In this document: positions 51,336 through 60,084 of the stretch, in pieces
How positions within the stretch are numbered: the stretch's first letter is position 1
How the letters are laid out: each line of letters begins with the position of its first letter
Origin: Mycolicibacterium anyangense
GTDB taxonomy: Bacteria > Actinomycetota > Actinomycetes > Mycobacteriales > Mycobacteriaceae
DNA: 64,000 bases
Assembly (NCBI RefSeq): GCF_010731855.1
Contig: NZ_AP022620.1
Coordinates: 3,348,001-3,412,000 of the forward strand
Direction: 5' to 3'
Program-made: the position numbers and the translations under genes
The notes under the pieces: model-generated
Told to the model about the DNA's origin: nothing
The model's input: the letters and a program-made list of their open reading frames with translations, nothing else
Database searches by the model: none

Positions 51336-52978
51336 CAGCTGGTGGCCCCCACATGTTTGGCGTGAACGTCGTCGGCGGGGCGCAGCTCGGTCTGTTCCTT
51401 GGCCCACTTGTAGTCGGGCTTGCCGGCCGGGGAACGCTTCACCGCGTCGACTATCCACAGGCTGCGCGGCACCTTGTAGCCGGCAATCTCCTTGCGCACG
51501 AACGCATCCAGATCGGCCAGCGTCGGCCGGGTGCCCTCGCGGGGCGCGACGACGGCGGCCACGTGGTTGCCGAACCGGGGATCGGGCACCCCGACCACCA
51601 GCGCGTCGAACACGTCGGGGTGGCCCTTGAGCGCGGCCTCCACCTCTTCGGGATAGACCTTTTCACCGCCGGTGTTGATCGAGACCGAGCCGCGGCCCAG
51701 CATCGTCACGGTGCCGTCCTCCTCGACCGTGGCGTAGTCGCCCGGGATGGCGTAGCGCACCCCGTTGATGGTCCGGAACGTCTCGGCGGTCTTCTTCTCG
51801 TCCTTGTAGTAGCCCACCGGGATGTGGCCGCGCTTGGCGATGATGCCGCGAACGCCGGAGCCGGGCTTGACCTCGTTACCGTCTTCGTCGAGCACGACGG
51901 TGTTCTTGTCGATGGTCACCCGCGGGCCACCGGCCTGGTGGGCACCCTTCTCCACCACACTGCTGCCACCGAAGCCGGTCTCCGAGGAGCCGATCGAGTC
52001 GGTGATGATGCGGTTGGGCAGCAGGTCGAGGAACTTCTCCTTCAGGCTCGGCGAGAACAGCGCGGCAGTGCTGGCGAGCAGGAACAGCGAGGACAGGTCA
52101 CGGTCGTCGATCGTGCTCTCCAGGGCGTCCAGCAGCGGGCGGCCCATGGCGTCACCGGTGAAGAACAACAGGTTCGCCTTGTGTTTCTCGATGAGGTTCC
52201 ACACCTCGTGGGCGTCGAACTCCGGCGCCAGGATGGTGGTCGAACCGGTGAACAGCGCGCCCCAGGTGGCCGACTGGGTGGCGCCGTGGATCATCGGCGG
52301 GATCGGGAAGCGCACCAGCGGCGCACCCGCGGCAGCCTGCCTGGACAGGTCGTACTCGTCCTTGATGTACTCGCCGGTGGCAAAGTCAGTGCCGCCCAAC
52401 AATACTCGGTACATGTCCTCGTGCCGCCACATGACGCCCTTGGGGAATCCCGTCGTGCCACCGGTGTACAGCAGGTAGATGTCGTCGGCGCTGCGCTCGG
52501 GGAAGTCGCGCTCCGGGGAACCCTGGGCGATGGCCTCGTAGAACTCCACACCGCCGTAACGCTGGTAATCCTCGTCGGTGCCGTCTTCGACGACCAGAAC
52601 GGTCTTCACATTCGGCGTCTCGGGCAGCACATTGGCCACCCGGTCGGCGTACTGGCGCTCGTGCACCAGCGCGACCATGTCGGAGTTGGAGAACATGTAC
52701 TTCAACTCGGCCTCGACGTACCGGAAGTTGATGTTGACCATGACCGCGCCGGCCTTCACGATGCCGAGCATCGCGATGACGATCTCGATGCGGTTGCGGC
52801 AGTACAGGCCGACCTTGTCGTCCTTCTTGACGCCGTGGTCGATGAGGTAGTGAGCGAAGCGGTTCGCCTTCTCCTCGAGCTCGCCGTAGGTGATCTGGTC
52901 GTCGCCGCAGATGAGGGCGACGCGGTCAGGCACGGCGTCGATGGCGTGTTCGGCGAGATCAGCTATGTTCAGGGCCAC
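51335..52978 (-). CDS. fadD19: Steroid-26-oyl-CoA synthetase FadD19
   Basis: 547-residue ANL ligase: [43 protein letters not shown] and the C-terminal catalytic Lys in [15 protein letters not shown]. FadD19 activates 3-oxo-cholest-4-en-26-oate at the start of side-chain beta-oxidation. The start at 52976-52978 lies ten bases from a KstR box, so the mRNA leader is very short or the box sits over the promoter. First gene of the fadD19-NMO-ilvX unit, divergent from echA19. Confidence 0.95.
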   Translation of the reverse strand: MALNIADLAEHAIDAVPDRVALICGDDQITYGELEEKANRFAHYLIDHGVKKDDKVGLYCRNRIEIVIAMLGIVKAGAVMVNINFRYVEAELKYMFSNSDMVALVHERQYADRVANVLPETPNVKTVLVVEDGTDEDYQRYGGVEFYEAIAQGSPERDFPERSADDIYLLYTGGTTGFPKGVMWRHEDMYRVLLGGTDFATGEYIKDEYDLSRQAAAGAPLVRFPIPPMIHGATQSATWGALFTGSTTILAPEFDAHEVWNLIEKHKANLLFFTGDAMGRPLLDALESTIDDRDLSSLFLLASTAALFSPSLKEKFLDLLPNRIITDSIGSSETGFGGSSVVEKGAHQAGGPRVTIDKNTVVLDEDGNEVKPGSGVRGIIAKRGHIPVGYYKDEKKTAETFRTINGVRYAIPGDYATVEEDGTVTMLGRGSVSINTGGEKVYPEEVEAALKGHPDVFDALVVGVPDPRFGNHVAAVVAPREGTRPTLADLDAFVRKEIAGYKVPRSLWIVDAVKRSPAGKPDYKWAKEQTELRPADDVHAKHVGATS

Positions 52979-52988
52979 AAGCCCAAAT

Positions 52989-53002
52989 TAGAACCTGTTA
53001 CA
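52989..53002. promoter_or_regulatory. KstR box, fadD19/echA19 divergent promoter
   Basis: TAGAACCTGTTACA matches TnnAACnnGTTnnA. It sits between fadD19 (start 11 bases away) and echA19 (44 bases away), controlling both in the expected way. Confidence 0.87.
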
Positions 53003-53046
53003 TTTCGACACAAGTCTCCAGTCTCGGCGAAGAAAGGCAGGCACCC

Positions 53047-53847
53047 ATGAGTGAGCCGGAGAAGGGCCCCGACGCCCTCATCGAGCAGCGCGGACACACC
53101 CTGATCGTGACGCTCAACCGGCCCGAGGCGCGCAATGCGCTCTCGACCGAGATGCTCTCGATCATGGTCGAGGCCTGGGACCGGGTCGACAACGATCCCG
53201 ATATCCGGGTGTGCATCCTGACGGGTGCCGGCGGCTACTTCTGCGCGGGCATGGATCTCAAGGCCGCGACCAAGGCACCACCGGGCGACTCGTTCAAGAG
53301 CGGCAACTACGACCCGACCCGGATCGACGGTCTACTCAAGGGCCGCCGGCTCACCAAGCCGCTGATCGCCGCCGTCGAGGGTCCCGCCATCGCCGGCGGC
53401 ACCGAGATCCTGCAGGGCACCGATATCCGGGTGGCCGGCGAGAGCGCGAAGTTCGGTATCTCCGAAGCGAAGTGGAGCCTGTACCCGATGGGCGGTTCGG
53501 CGGTGCGGCTGGTGCGCCAGATCCCTTACACCATCGCCTGCGATCTGCTGCTGACCGGCCGGCACATCACCGCCCGCGAAGCATTGGAGTACGGACTGAT
53601 CGGCTACGTCGTGCCCGACGGGTCCGCGCTGGATAAGGCGCTGGAGATCGCCGAGGTGATCTCGAACAACGGTCCACTGGCGGTGCAGGCCATCCTGCGC
53701 TCGATCCGCGAGACCGAAGGCCTGCACGAGAACGACGCGTTCAAGATCGACACCAAGATCGGCATCGAGGTGTTTCTCAGCGAGGACGCCAAGGAAGGTC
53801 CGCTGGCGTTCAAGGAGAAGCGCGCCCCGCAGTTCAAGATGCGCTAG
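53047..53847 (+). CDS. echA19: Enoyl-CoA hydratase EchA19
   Basis: 266-residue crotonase-fold hydratase: [16 protein letters not shown], oxyanion-hole [16 protein letters not shown] and [13 protein letters not shown]. EchA19 hydrates the unsaturated steroid side-chain CoA made by FadE-type dehydrogenases. Good SD (GAAAGGCAGG) before the ATG and a KstR box 45 bases upstream. It is followed by the palindrome-flanked DUF559 gene rather than by a catabolic gene, so the operon probably ends here. Confidence 0.94.
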   Translation: MSEPEKGPDALIEQRGHTLIVTLNRPEARNALSTEMLSIMVEAWDRVDNDPDIRVCILTGAGGYFCAGMDLKAATKAPPGDSFKSGNYDPTRIDGLLKGRRLTKPLIAAVEGPAIAGGTEILQGTDIRVAGESAKFGISEAKWSLYPMGGSAVRLVRQIPYTIACDLLLTGRHITAREALEYGLIGYVVPDGSALDKALEIAEVISNNGPLAVQAILRSIRETEGLHENDAFKIDTKIGIEVFLSEDAKEGPLAFKEKRAPQFKMR

Positions 53848-53880
53848 GCGGTCTGCCGCTTTCGCCTTCGCTCTCCCTTT

Positions 53881-53944
53881 TCGCCGAGCGTGCACTGGTT
53901 GCGAATTTTCGACCGAATTCTCGCAGTCACTGCACGTTCGGTGA
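53881..53944. repeat. Imperfect palindrome upstream of the DUF559 gene
   Basis: Arms 53881-53904 and 53921-53944 are complementary at 19 of 24 positions, with an inner GAATT/AATTC (53903-53907 and 53916-53920). Arm consensus CGCCGAGyGTGC...TGCGA. A related palindrome lies at 54804-54865 at the other end of the gene. It may also terminate echA19 transcription. Confidence 0.7.
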
Positions 53945-53975
53945 GATGTCGGTGGGTAGCTGCACACTTCGGGCT

Positions 53976-54815
53976 ATGAAGGTGCCCTTCATCGGAAGCG
54001 AAGCCGTGGTTAGCGGCGAGCTGACACCGTATGCACTTCGAAGCAAGTTCACCGCGATCTACCCCGACGTGTACATGCCGTGCAACGTCGCATTGACAGC
54101 ACAAACCAAAGCCGTGGCGGCGTGGCTGTGGTCCGGGAGGCGCGCAGTCGTTGCCGGCCGCTCGGCGGCCGCAGTCCATGGGTCGAAATGGGTCGATGCC
54201 CGACTGCCGGCAGAACTGATGTGGACGAATAGGCGGCCACCCAAGGGAATTCGCTGCTGGTCGCAGACTTTGGCCGACGACGAGTTCGAGGTTGTGAACG
54301 GCATCCGCGTCACCACCCCGGCCCGCACTGCATTCGACATCGCCTGCCGGTATCCGTTCGACGCTGCGGTGATCACCATCGACGCGCTCGCGCAGCGCAC
54401 CCGCCTGAAGGTGGCCGACGTCGAACTTCTCGCTGACCGGTACCGCGGACATCGAGGCATCCGGCAGGCCAGGACCGTGATCGCGATGGTTGATCCCGGC
54501 GCAGAGTCGCCTCGGGAGAGCTCACTACGGCTGCTGCTCATTCGCGGTGGATTCCCGCCACCGACGACCCAGATTCCGGTTTACGACCAGTACGGCGTCC
54601 TGGTCGCTGTGCTGGATATGGGTTGGGAGGACGTCAAGATCGCCGCGGAATACGACGGCGACCATCATCGCACCGATCGTCGTACGTTCAACAACGACAT
54701 ACGACGGTCCGAATCACTCAATGAACTCGGCTGGATCCACCTACGGGTCACCGCCGAAGACACCGACGGTGGCATCTTGCACCGCGTGGCGACGGCGTTC
54801 GCTCGCCGAATGTGA
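53976..54815 (+). CDS. AbiEi/DUF559-type protein with PD-(D/E)xK-like C-terminal domain
   Basis: 279 residues. The N-terminal two thirds resemble AbiEi-type proteins found in actinobacteria (LTPYALRSKFTAIYPDVYMP, RAVVAGRSAAAVHGSKW, VTTPARTAFDIACRY). The C-terminal 90 residues look like a DUF559/very-short-patch-repair-type nuclease fold (VAVLDMGWEDVKIAAEYDGD, HHRTDRRTFNNDIRR, LGWIHLRVTAED), with candidate catalytic Asp, Glu and Arg/Lys positions. No partner toxin is adjacent. The stop codon lies inside the downstream palindrome. It interrupts the otherwise catabolic cluster between echA19 and cyp142. ATG at 53976; another in-frame ATG at 53946 abuts the upstream palindrome. Confidence 0.8.
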   Translation: MKVPFIGSEAVVSGELTPYALRSKFTAIYPDVYMPCNVALTAQTKAVAAWLWSGRRAVVAGRSAAAVHGSKWVDARLPAELMWTNRRPPKGIRCWSQTLADDEFEVVNGIRVTTPARTAFDIACRYPFDAAVITIDALAQRTRLKVADVELLADRYRGHRGIRQARTVIAMVDPGAESPRESSLRLLLIRGGFPPPTTQIPVYDQYGVLVAVLDMGWEDVKIAAEYDGDHHRTDRRTFNNDIRRSESLNELGWIHLRVTAEDTDGGILHRVATAFARRM

Positions 54816-54865
54816 ACTCAATGCGAAAATCCGCCTGGAATTTCGCAGTGGACGCACACTCGGCG
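54804..54865. repeat. Imperfect palindrome at the end of the DUF559 gene
   Basis: Arms 54804-54828 and 54841-54865 are complementary at 19 of 25 positions (CGCCGA-x-TGTG ... TGCGAAA). The left arm contains the DUF559 stop codon (54813-54815). Its right arm also matches the upstream palindrome's left arm in the CGCCGAG-x-GTGC...TGCGA core. Confidence 0.7.
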
Positions 54866-54874
54866 CGCGGGCCG

Positions 54875-56086
54875 CTAGGCCAGGACCCGCTTGGTCGGGG
54901 TGAACACCACCGGCATCGCCTCGGGGCCGCTGACGAAGTTCGCCGGCCGCAGCGGCACCTGAGCACTGTCGGCCAGTCGCAGATCCGGCAACCGCTGCAG
55001 TAGTTTGCGCAGCATCGTGCTCAGCTCGAGGCGGGCCAACTGATTTCCCAGGCAGAAGTGCGTGCCGAAGCCGAATGCCAAGTGGCTGTTCGGGTTCCGG
55101 TCAATGCGGAAGTTCTCCGGATCACCGAACACGGTCTCGTCGAAGTTCGCCGACTCGAACATCAGCAGCATCTTCTCGCCTTCGCGCAGCTGCGTGCCGT
55201 GGAACTCGACATCCCGCAATGCGGTGCGGGCCATGTTCTTCACCGGTGAGGTCCAGCGCAGCATCTCCTCGATGGCACCGGCCACCAGGGTGTCATCGGC
55301 GGTCAGCTGATCCCACTGATCCTTGTGGCGCAGAAGCTGTTCGGTGCCGCCGGACAACGTATGCCTGGTCGTCTCGTCGCCGCCGATCAGGATCAGCAGC
55401 GTCTCCATGATGATCTCCTGGTCGTCCATCCGCTGGCCCTCGACCTCGGAGTTGACCAGGATCGAGAACAGGTCGTCGGTGGGTTCGGTCCGGCGCTTGG
55501 CGATCGTCTCGACGGCGTAGGCCGAGTAGCCGGCGAAGGCGTCCATCACCGCCTGCAGGGTCTCTTCGTCGGCGGCTGAGTTCAGCCCGCACACCAGGTC
55601 GTCGGACCACTTCAGCAGCGTGGCGCGCTCGGCGGGGAGCACACCCAGCATGTCCCCGATCACGGCCATCGGCAGCGGTGCGGCGATGTCGCGGACGAAG
55701 TCGCACTCGCCCTGCTCGCACACCGCATCGATCAGCGAGTCACACAAGACATCGATGCTCGCCAGCTTGTCCATCACCCGCTTGCGGGTGAAGCCGGCGT
55801 TGACGAGCTTGCGGCGCAACAGATGTGACGGGTCGTCCATGTCGATCATGTACGGCATGCCGGGCTGGTCGGGGCGGATGCCCCCGGTGTTGGAGAACGT
55901 CTCCGGATCACGCTCGGCCTCGATGACCGCCTGATACGTTGCGGCGGCGGCCAACCCGTTGCGATCCCGGAACACCGGCTCGTTGGCCCGCATCCAGCGG
56001 TACACCTCATGCGCCCCGCGATCGGCATAGAAGTTGCCGTTGGTCAGATCCACGTCCGGCTTGGTGCCGGCCAAAGTGCCCGTCAT
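54875..56086 (-). CDS. cyp142: Cytochrome P450 CYP142
   Basis: 403-residue P450 clearly of the CYP142 type: YRWMRANEPVFRDRNGLAAA, LVNAGFTRKRVMDKLASID, I-helix LILIGGDETTRHTLSGG, EEMLRWTSPVKNMARTA and heme-binding FGFGTHFCLGNQLARLE. CYP142 hydroxylates and oxidises the C26/27 methyl of cholesterol or cholestenone, feeding FadD19. It is transcribed leftward and diverges from the acetoacetate-decarboxylase-like gene; no KstR-like box is visible in the 44-base gap between them. Its likely redox partner FdxD is 11 kb away. Confidence 0.96.
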   Translation of the reverse strand: MTGTLAGTKPDVDLTNGNFYADRGAHEVYRWMRANEPVFRDRNGLAAAATYQAVIEAERDPETFSNTGGIRPDQPGMPYMIDMDDPSHLLRRKLVNAGFTRKRVMDKLASIDVLCDSLIDAVCEQGECDFVRDIAAPLPMAVIGDMLGVLPAERATLLKWSDDLVCGLNSAADEETLQAVMDAFAGYSAYAVETIAKRRTEPTDDLFSILVNSEVEGQRMDDQEIIMETLLILIGGDETTRHTLSGGTEQLLRHKDQWDQLTADDTLVAGAIEEMLRWTSPVKNMARTALRDVEFHGTQLREGEKMLLMFESANFDETVFGDPENFRIDRNPNSHLAFGFGTHFCLGNQLARLELSTMLRKLLQRLPDLRLADSAQVPLRPANFVSGPEAMPVVFTPTKRVLA

Positions 56087-56130
56087 TTCTCACCTTCCAC
56101 ATTTCTATGACTGCGGATTACAGTGACCGC

Positions 56131-56850
56131 ATGTCCCAGTCGCAGCACACCATCGCCGGCACGGTTCTCACCATGCCCGTAGTTGTTCGCAAGGCCGACG
56201 TCCACAATGCGATGTTCTCGGTGCCGGCGCAGGCCGCCCAGAAGCTCATCGACTACAGCGGATTGCAGGTCTGCCAGTTCCGCCCAGGCCGCGCCATGGT
56301 CAACCTGATGCTCGCCCGCTACATCGACGGCGACCTCGGCAAGTACCACGAGTTCGGCACCAGCGTCATGGTCAATCCGCCGGGGTCGAATGCCCAAGGA
56401 TTCAAGGCCCTCGGTGACGCCGCGGCTTTCATCCACCACCTGCCGGTCGACCAGTCCTTCACTTTGGAAGCGGGCCGGACGATTTGGGGCTACCCCAAGA
56501 TCATGGCCGAGTTCCGGGTGCGCGAGGCCAACCCGTTCTCCTTCGAGGTGAGCGAGGGCGGCGCGCTGATCGCGTCGATGGAATTCGCTCGCGGACTTCC
56601 CATTCCGTCGCTGCGGCCGCGCCCCCGGCCGCTGACGTCGTTCACCTCGCTCGACGGCACGCTGCGCGAGGTGCACTCGGAGATGACGAACCACGGGCTG
56701 CGGATGCGGCCGGGCGGGGTCACGCTGACCCTCGGCGATCACCCCTACGCCAGGGAACTGGCCTCCCTCGACCTGCCCAGGCGCGCCATGGTCAGCACGT
56801 CGGTGAACAACGTCGAAATGATCTTCGGCGACGCAACCGTCCTGAGGTGA
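56131..56850 (+). CDS. Acetoacetate decarboxylase-like protein (Rv3519-like)
   Basis: 239 residues with ADC-fold features: MVNLMLARYIDGDLGKYHE, FGTSVMVNPPGSNAQ and TIWGYPKIMAEFRV. The Lys in this last motif aligns with the family's Schiff-base region, but the partner residues of true decarboxylases are not obviously conserved, so the activity is open. In synteny with Rv3519 between cyp142 and the LLM gene. An in-frame ATG at 56107 would add eight residues. Convergent with the LLM gene; a hairpin separates them. Confidence 0.82.
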   Translation: MSQSQHTIAGTVLTMPVVVRKADVHNAMFSVPAQAAQKLIDYSGLQVCQFRPGRAMVNLMLARYIDGDLGKYHEFGTSVMVNPPGSNAQGFKALGDAAAFIHHLPVDQSFTLEAGRTIWGYPKIMAEFRVREANPFSFEVSEGGALIASMEFARGLPIPSLRPRPRPLTSFTSLDGTLREVHSEMTNHGLRMRPGGVTLTLGDHPYARELASLDLPRRAMVSTSVNNVEMIFGDATVLR

Positions 56851-56886
56851 GCGCCCGGACATCATCCGGACAATCTAGGACCCTGG

Positions 56887-56912
56887 GTAGACACTCCGCA
56901 AGAAGTGTCTAC
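56887..56912. terminator. Bidirectional hairpin between convergent genes
   Basis: Perfect 9-base stem GTAGACACT (56887-56895) with AGTGTCTAC (56904-56912) and an 8-base loop. It overlaps the stop codon of the leftward LLM gene and lies 37 bases after the rightward gene. Confidence 0.6.
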
Positions 56913-57940
56913 AGAAGCGCGGCGGCTTCCTTGATCTGGTCGACGCTTCGGGCGCCGATCACCATCATCGTCACGCCGGCGGCCTCCCACACCGGGATCT
57001 GCTTGCGCACATAGTCGACGTCGCCGACGATCGCGGAGTCGTCCACGAGCTCGTCGGGAACAGCTTTGGCGGCTTCGTCCTTGCGGTCGCTGCGGAAGAG
57101 CTTGGTCACGTCGTCGACCACCTCCGCGTAGCCCATCCGCCGGTAGACGTCGGCGTGGAAGTTGGTGTCCTCCGCGCCCATCCCACCCATGTAGAGCGCC
57201 AGGTAGGGCTTCATCATCTCCATGACGGCGGGCCGGTCGTCGGTGACCACCACCTGAGCCGTCGCGCAGATCTCGAAGTCCTCCCGGGTGCGCCGTGCCC
57301 CGGGGCGGGCGAAGCCCTCGTCGAGCCACTCGTTGTACATGCCGGCGATGCGCGGTGAGTAGAAGATCGGCAGCCAGCCGTCGGCGATCTCGGCGGCCAG
57401 CGCCACATTCTTGGGGCCTTCGGCGCCGAGCATGATCGGGATGTCGGCGCGCAGCGGGTGCACGATCGGCTTGAGCGGCTTGCCCAGCCCAGTGGTGCCC
57501 TCGCCGGTCAACGGCAGCGGGTAATGCGGGCCGTCGCTGGTCACCGGTGCTTCGCGCGCCCACACCTGACGGATGATGTCGATGTACTCGCGGGTGCGCG
57601 CCAGCGGCTTGGGGAACTTCTGCCCGTACCAGCCCTCGACCACCTGCGGCCCGGAGACGCCGAGGCCCAGGATGTGGCGGCCACCGGAGAGGTGGTCGAT
57701 GGTCAGCGACGCCATCGCGCAGGCCGTCGGGGTGCGCGCGGACATCTGCACCACCGAGGTGCCCAGCCGCAGGCGCTTGGTCTCCCGGCCCCACCAGGCC
57801 AGCGGAGTGAACGCGTCGGAGCCCCACGCCTCGGCGGTGAACATCGTGTCGAAGCCGGCCTCCTCGGCAGCGGCGACGAGTTCGGCGTGGTTCTCGGGAG
57901 GCTGAGCGCTCCAATATCCGAGCTGAAGTCCGAGCTTCAT
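56909..57940 (-). CDS. F420-dependent LLM-class oxidoreductase (Rv3520c-like)
   Basis: 343-residue luciferase-like TIM barrel: LQLGYWSAQPPENHAELVAA, GGRHILGLGVSGPQVVEGWY and IMLGAEGPKNVALAAEIADG. The GPQVVEGW segment is typical of coenzyme-F420 enzymes. The substrate is probably a steroid intermediate because the gene diverges from the DUF35-ltp4-ltp3 operon across a KstR box 45 bases from its start. Starts from ATG with GAAAGGCA upstream. Confidence 0.9.
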   Translation of the reverse strand: MKLGLQLGYWSAQPPENHAELVAAAEEAGFDTMFTAEAWGSDAFTPLAWWGRETKRLRLGTSVVQMSARTPTACAMASLTIDHLSGGRHILGLGVSGPQVVEGWYGQKFPKPLARTREYIDIIRQVWAREAPVTSDGPHYPLPLTGEGTTGLGKPLKPIVHPLRADIPIMLGAEGPKNVALAAEIADGWLPIFYSPRIAGMYNEWLDEGFARPGARRTREDFEICATAQVVVTDDRPAVMEMMKPYLALYMGGMGAEDTNFHADVYRRMGYAEVVDDVTKLFRSDRKDEAAKAVPDELVDDSAIVGDVDYVRKQIPVWEAAGVTMMVIGARSVDQIKEAAALL

Positions 57941-57984
57941 CCGGTACTGCCTTTCTCTCCGGAACCGGTCCTTGCCACGATTCT

Positions 57985-57998
57985 TAGAACCTGTTCTA
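57985..57998. promoter_or_regulatory. KstR box, LLM/DUF35 divergent promoter
   Basis: TAGAACCTGTTCTA is a perfect palindrome matching TnnAACnnGTTnnA, the best of the four boxes here. It lies 10 bases upstream of the DUF35 gene start and 45 bases upstream of the LLM gene start. Confidence 0.9.
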
Positions 57999-58007
57999 CT
58001 CGATGGT

Positions 58008-59000
58008 GTGACAGTCAGCCAAAGCAGCCCTGCCTTGTCCGATTCGCACGAGCCGCCCCTTTCGGCGCCGCTGGAACTGTCGTTCGACTACACCCGTTCG
58101 GTCGGACCGACCCTCAGCGCCTTCTTCACGGCACTGCGTGAACGCCGCATCGTCGGAGTCCGCGGTTCCGATGGAAAGGTCCTCGTGCCCGCCGCCGAGT
58201 ACGACCCGGTGACCTACGAGCCGCTGTCGGAGATCGTACCGGTGGCCAGCGTCGGAACAGTACTGTCCTGGACGTGGCAGCCCGAGCCGCTCGAGGGTCA
58301 GCCGCTGGACCGCCCGTTCGCGTGGGCGCTGATCAAACTCGACGGCGCCGACACCGCGTTGCTGCACGCTGTCGATGCCAAGGAGTCCGGGCAGATCAAG
58401 ACCGGTGACCGGGTGCACGCGCACTGGGTCGACGAGCCGGTCGGCGCGATCACCGACATCGCCTACTTCGTGCCCGGTGAGGACGCCGAGGACGTCCCCG
58501 CCGTCGACGACGACCGCGACCCGGTCACACTGCTGGTCATCCCGAGCAAGATCGCCATCCAGCACACCGCCTCGGCGCCGGAGAGCGCTTACCTGCGGGC
58601 ACTGCAGACGGGCAAGCTGCTCGGCGGGCGCACCGGCGAGAACGGGAAGGTGTACTTCCCGCCGCGCGAGGCCGATCCGGCCACCGGCAAGGAACTCGAC
58701 CATTTCCTGGAGCTGCCGGACAAGGGCACGGTGACGACCTTCGCCATCATCAACATTCCGTTCGCCGGCCAGCGCATCAAGCCGCCCTACGTCGCGGCCT
58801 ACATCTTGCTCGACGGCGCGGATATCCCGTTCCTGCACCTGGTTTCGGACATCGACGCCGCCGACGTGCGGATGGGTATGCGAGTCGAAGCGGTCTGGAA
58901 GCCCCAGGAGGAATGGGGCCTGGGCATCGACAACATCGAGTATTTCCGGCCGACCGGTGAACCGGACGCCGACTACGACACCTACAAGCACCACCTGTAA
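58008..59000 (+). CDS. Double DUF35 OB-fold protein (Rv3521-like)
   Basis: 330 residues containing two DUF35-like units (about 25-165 and 185-320), each with a short helical/ribbon part (ERRIVGVRGSDGKVLVPAAE; TGKLLGGRTGENGKVYFPPR) followed by an OB-fold. No cysteine is present anywhere, so the usual zinc ribbon is not metal-bound. DUF35 proteins partner thiolase-like Ltp enzymes in steroid side-chain cleavage, and ltp4 and ltp3 follow directly. Starts from GTG only 10 bases after the KstR box, so the mRNA may be nearly leaderless. Confidence 0.88.
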   Translation: MTVSQSSPALSDSHEPPLSAPLELSFDYTRSVGPTLSAFFTALRERRIVGVRGSDGKVLVPAAEYDPVTYEPLSEIVPVASVGTVLSWTWQPEPLEGQPLDRPFAWALIKLDGADTALLHAVDAKESGQIKTGDRVHAHWVDEPVGAITDIAYFVPGEDAEDVPAVDDDRDPVTLLVIPSKIAIQHTASAPESAYLRALQTGKLLGGRTGENGKVYFPPREADPATGKELDHFLELPDKGTVTTFAIINIPFAGQRIKPPYVAAYILLDGADIPFLHLVSDIDAADVRMGMRVEAVWKPQEEWGLGIDNIEYFRPTGEPDADYDTYKHHL

Positions 59001-59016
59001 AGGGACAACACCACCC

Positions 59017-60084
59017 ATGTCTGACCGCGATGTAGCTGTCGTCGGGTTCGCGCACGCTCCGCACGTGCGGCGCACCGATGGCACCACCAACGGCGTCGAA
59101 ATGTTGATGCCCTGCTTCGCCGAGCTCTATTCCGAACTCGGGCTCAAGCAAACCGATATCGGCTTCTGGTGCTCCGGATCATCCGATTACCTTGCTGGGC
59201 GCGCCTTTTCGTTCATCTCCGCGATCGATTCGATCGGCGCAGTGCCGCCGATCAACGAGTCACACGTCGAGATGGACGCGGCCTGGGCGCTCTACGAGGC
59301 CTACATCAAGCTGCTGACGGGCGAGATCGACACCGCACTGGTGTACGGCTTCGGCAAGTCCTCGGCGGGCACCCTGCGCCGGGTGCTCGCGTTGCAGACC
59401 GACCCCTACACCGTCGCGCCGCTGTGGCCCGACTCGGTGTCGATCGCCGGCTTGCAGGCCCGGTTCGGCCTGGACGCCGGCAAGTGGACCGAGGAGCAGA
59501 TGGCCCAGGTCGCTCTCGACGCCTTCGCCGCCGCTGGGCGCACCGACTCCGAGAAGCCGGCGAAGAGCATCGACGAACTGCTGTCGCGGCCCTACTTCGC
59601 CGAACCACTGCGCAAGCACGACATCGCACCCATCACCGACGGCGCCTCGGCCATCGTGCTGGCCGCCGGCGACCGAGCCCGCGAACTGCGCGAAAACCCG
59701 GCCTGGATCACCGGTTTCGAGCATCGGATCGAGACCCCGGTCCTCGGCGCTCGGGATCTGACCACGTCGCCCTCGACGGTGGCGTCGGCCAGGGCGGCCA
59801 CCGGCGGTGACGTCGGCTCCATCGAGATCGCCGAGATCTACGCCCCCTTCAGCCATCAGCAGCTGATCCTCAAAGAAGCGATCGGGCTGACGGACACGAC
59901 CACCGTCAATCCGTCCGGCGGCGCGTTGGCGGCCAACCCGATGTTCTCGGCGGGTCTGGAGCGCATCGGCTTCGCCGCCCAGCACATCTTCTCTCGATCG
60001 GCGCAGCGCGTCTTGGCCCACGCCACGAGTGGCCCGGCGCTGCAACAGAACCTGGTGGCAGTTCTGGAAGGGAAGGACGCCTGA
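59017..60084 (+). CDS. ltp4: Thiolase-like lipid-transfer protein/aldolase Ltp4
   Basis: 355-residue thiolase-fold protein: FWCSGSSDYLAGRAF, the Cys region; ITDGASAIVLAAGDRA; YAPFSHQQLILKE, the active-site loop; and NPSGGALAANPMFSAG. In steroid catabolism such Ltp proteins act as retro-aldolases or thiolases on side-chain CoA esters, with a DUF35 partner, here the preceding gene. AAAGGGACAA precedes the ATG. Its stop overlaps the ltp3 start (TGATG). Confidence 0.9.
   Translation: MSDRDVAVVGFAHAPHVRRTDGTTNGVEMLMPCFAELYSELGLKQTDIGFWCSGSSDYLAGRAFSFISAIDSIGAVPPINESHVEMDAAWALYEAYIKLLTGEIDTALVYGFGKSSAGTLRRVLALQTDPYTVAPLWPDSVSIAGLQARFGLDAGKWTEEQMAQVALDAFAAAGRTDSEKPAKSIDELLSRPYFAEPLRKHDIAPITDGASAIVLAAGDRARELRENPAWITGFEHRIETPVLGARDLTTSPSTVASARAATGGDVGSIEIAEIYAPFSHQQLILKEAIGLTDTTTVNPSGGALAANPMFSAGLERIGFAAQHIFSRSAQRVLAHATSGPALQQNLVAVLEGKDA

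Noticed and set aside
51353..53050. 565-codon plus-strand frame opposite fadD19
   Set aside because: Antisense shadow of fadD19; composition and lack of motifs rule it out.
53976..54815. AbiEi antitoxin of an AbiE toxin-antitoxin pair
   Set aside because: No nucleotidyltransferase toxin gene is adjacent on either side, and the C-terminal part looks like a nuclease fold rather than only an antitoxin.
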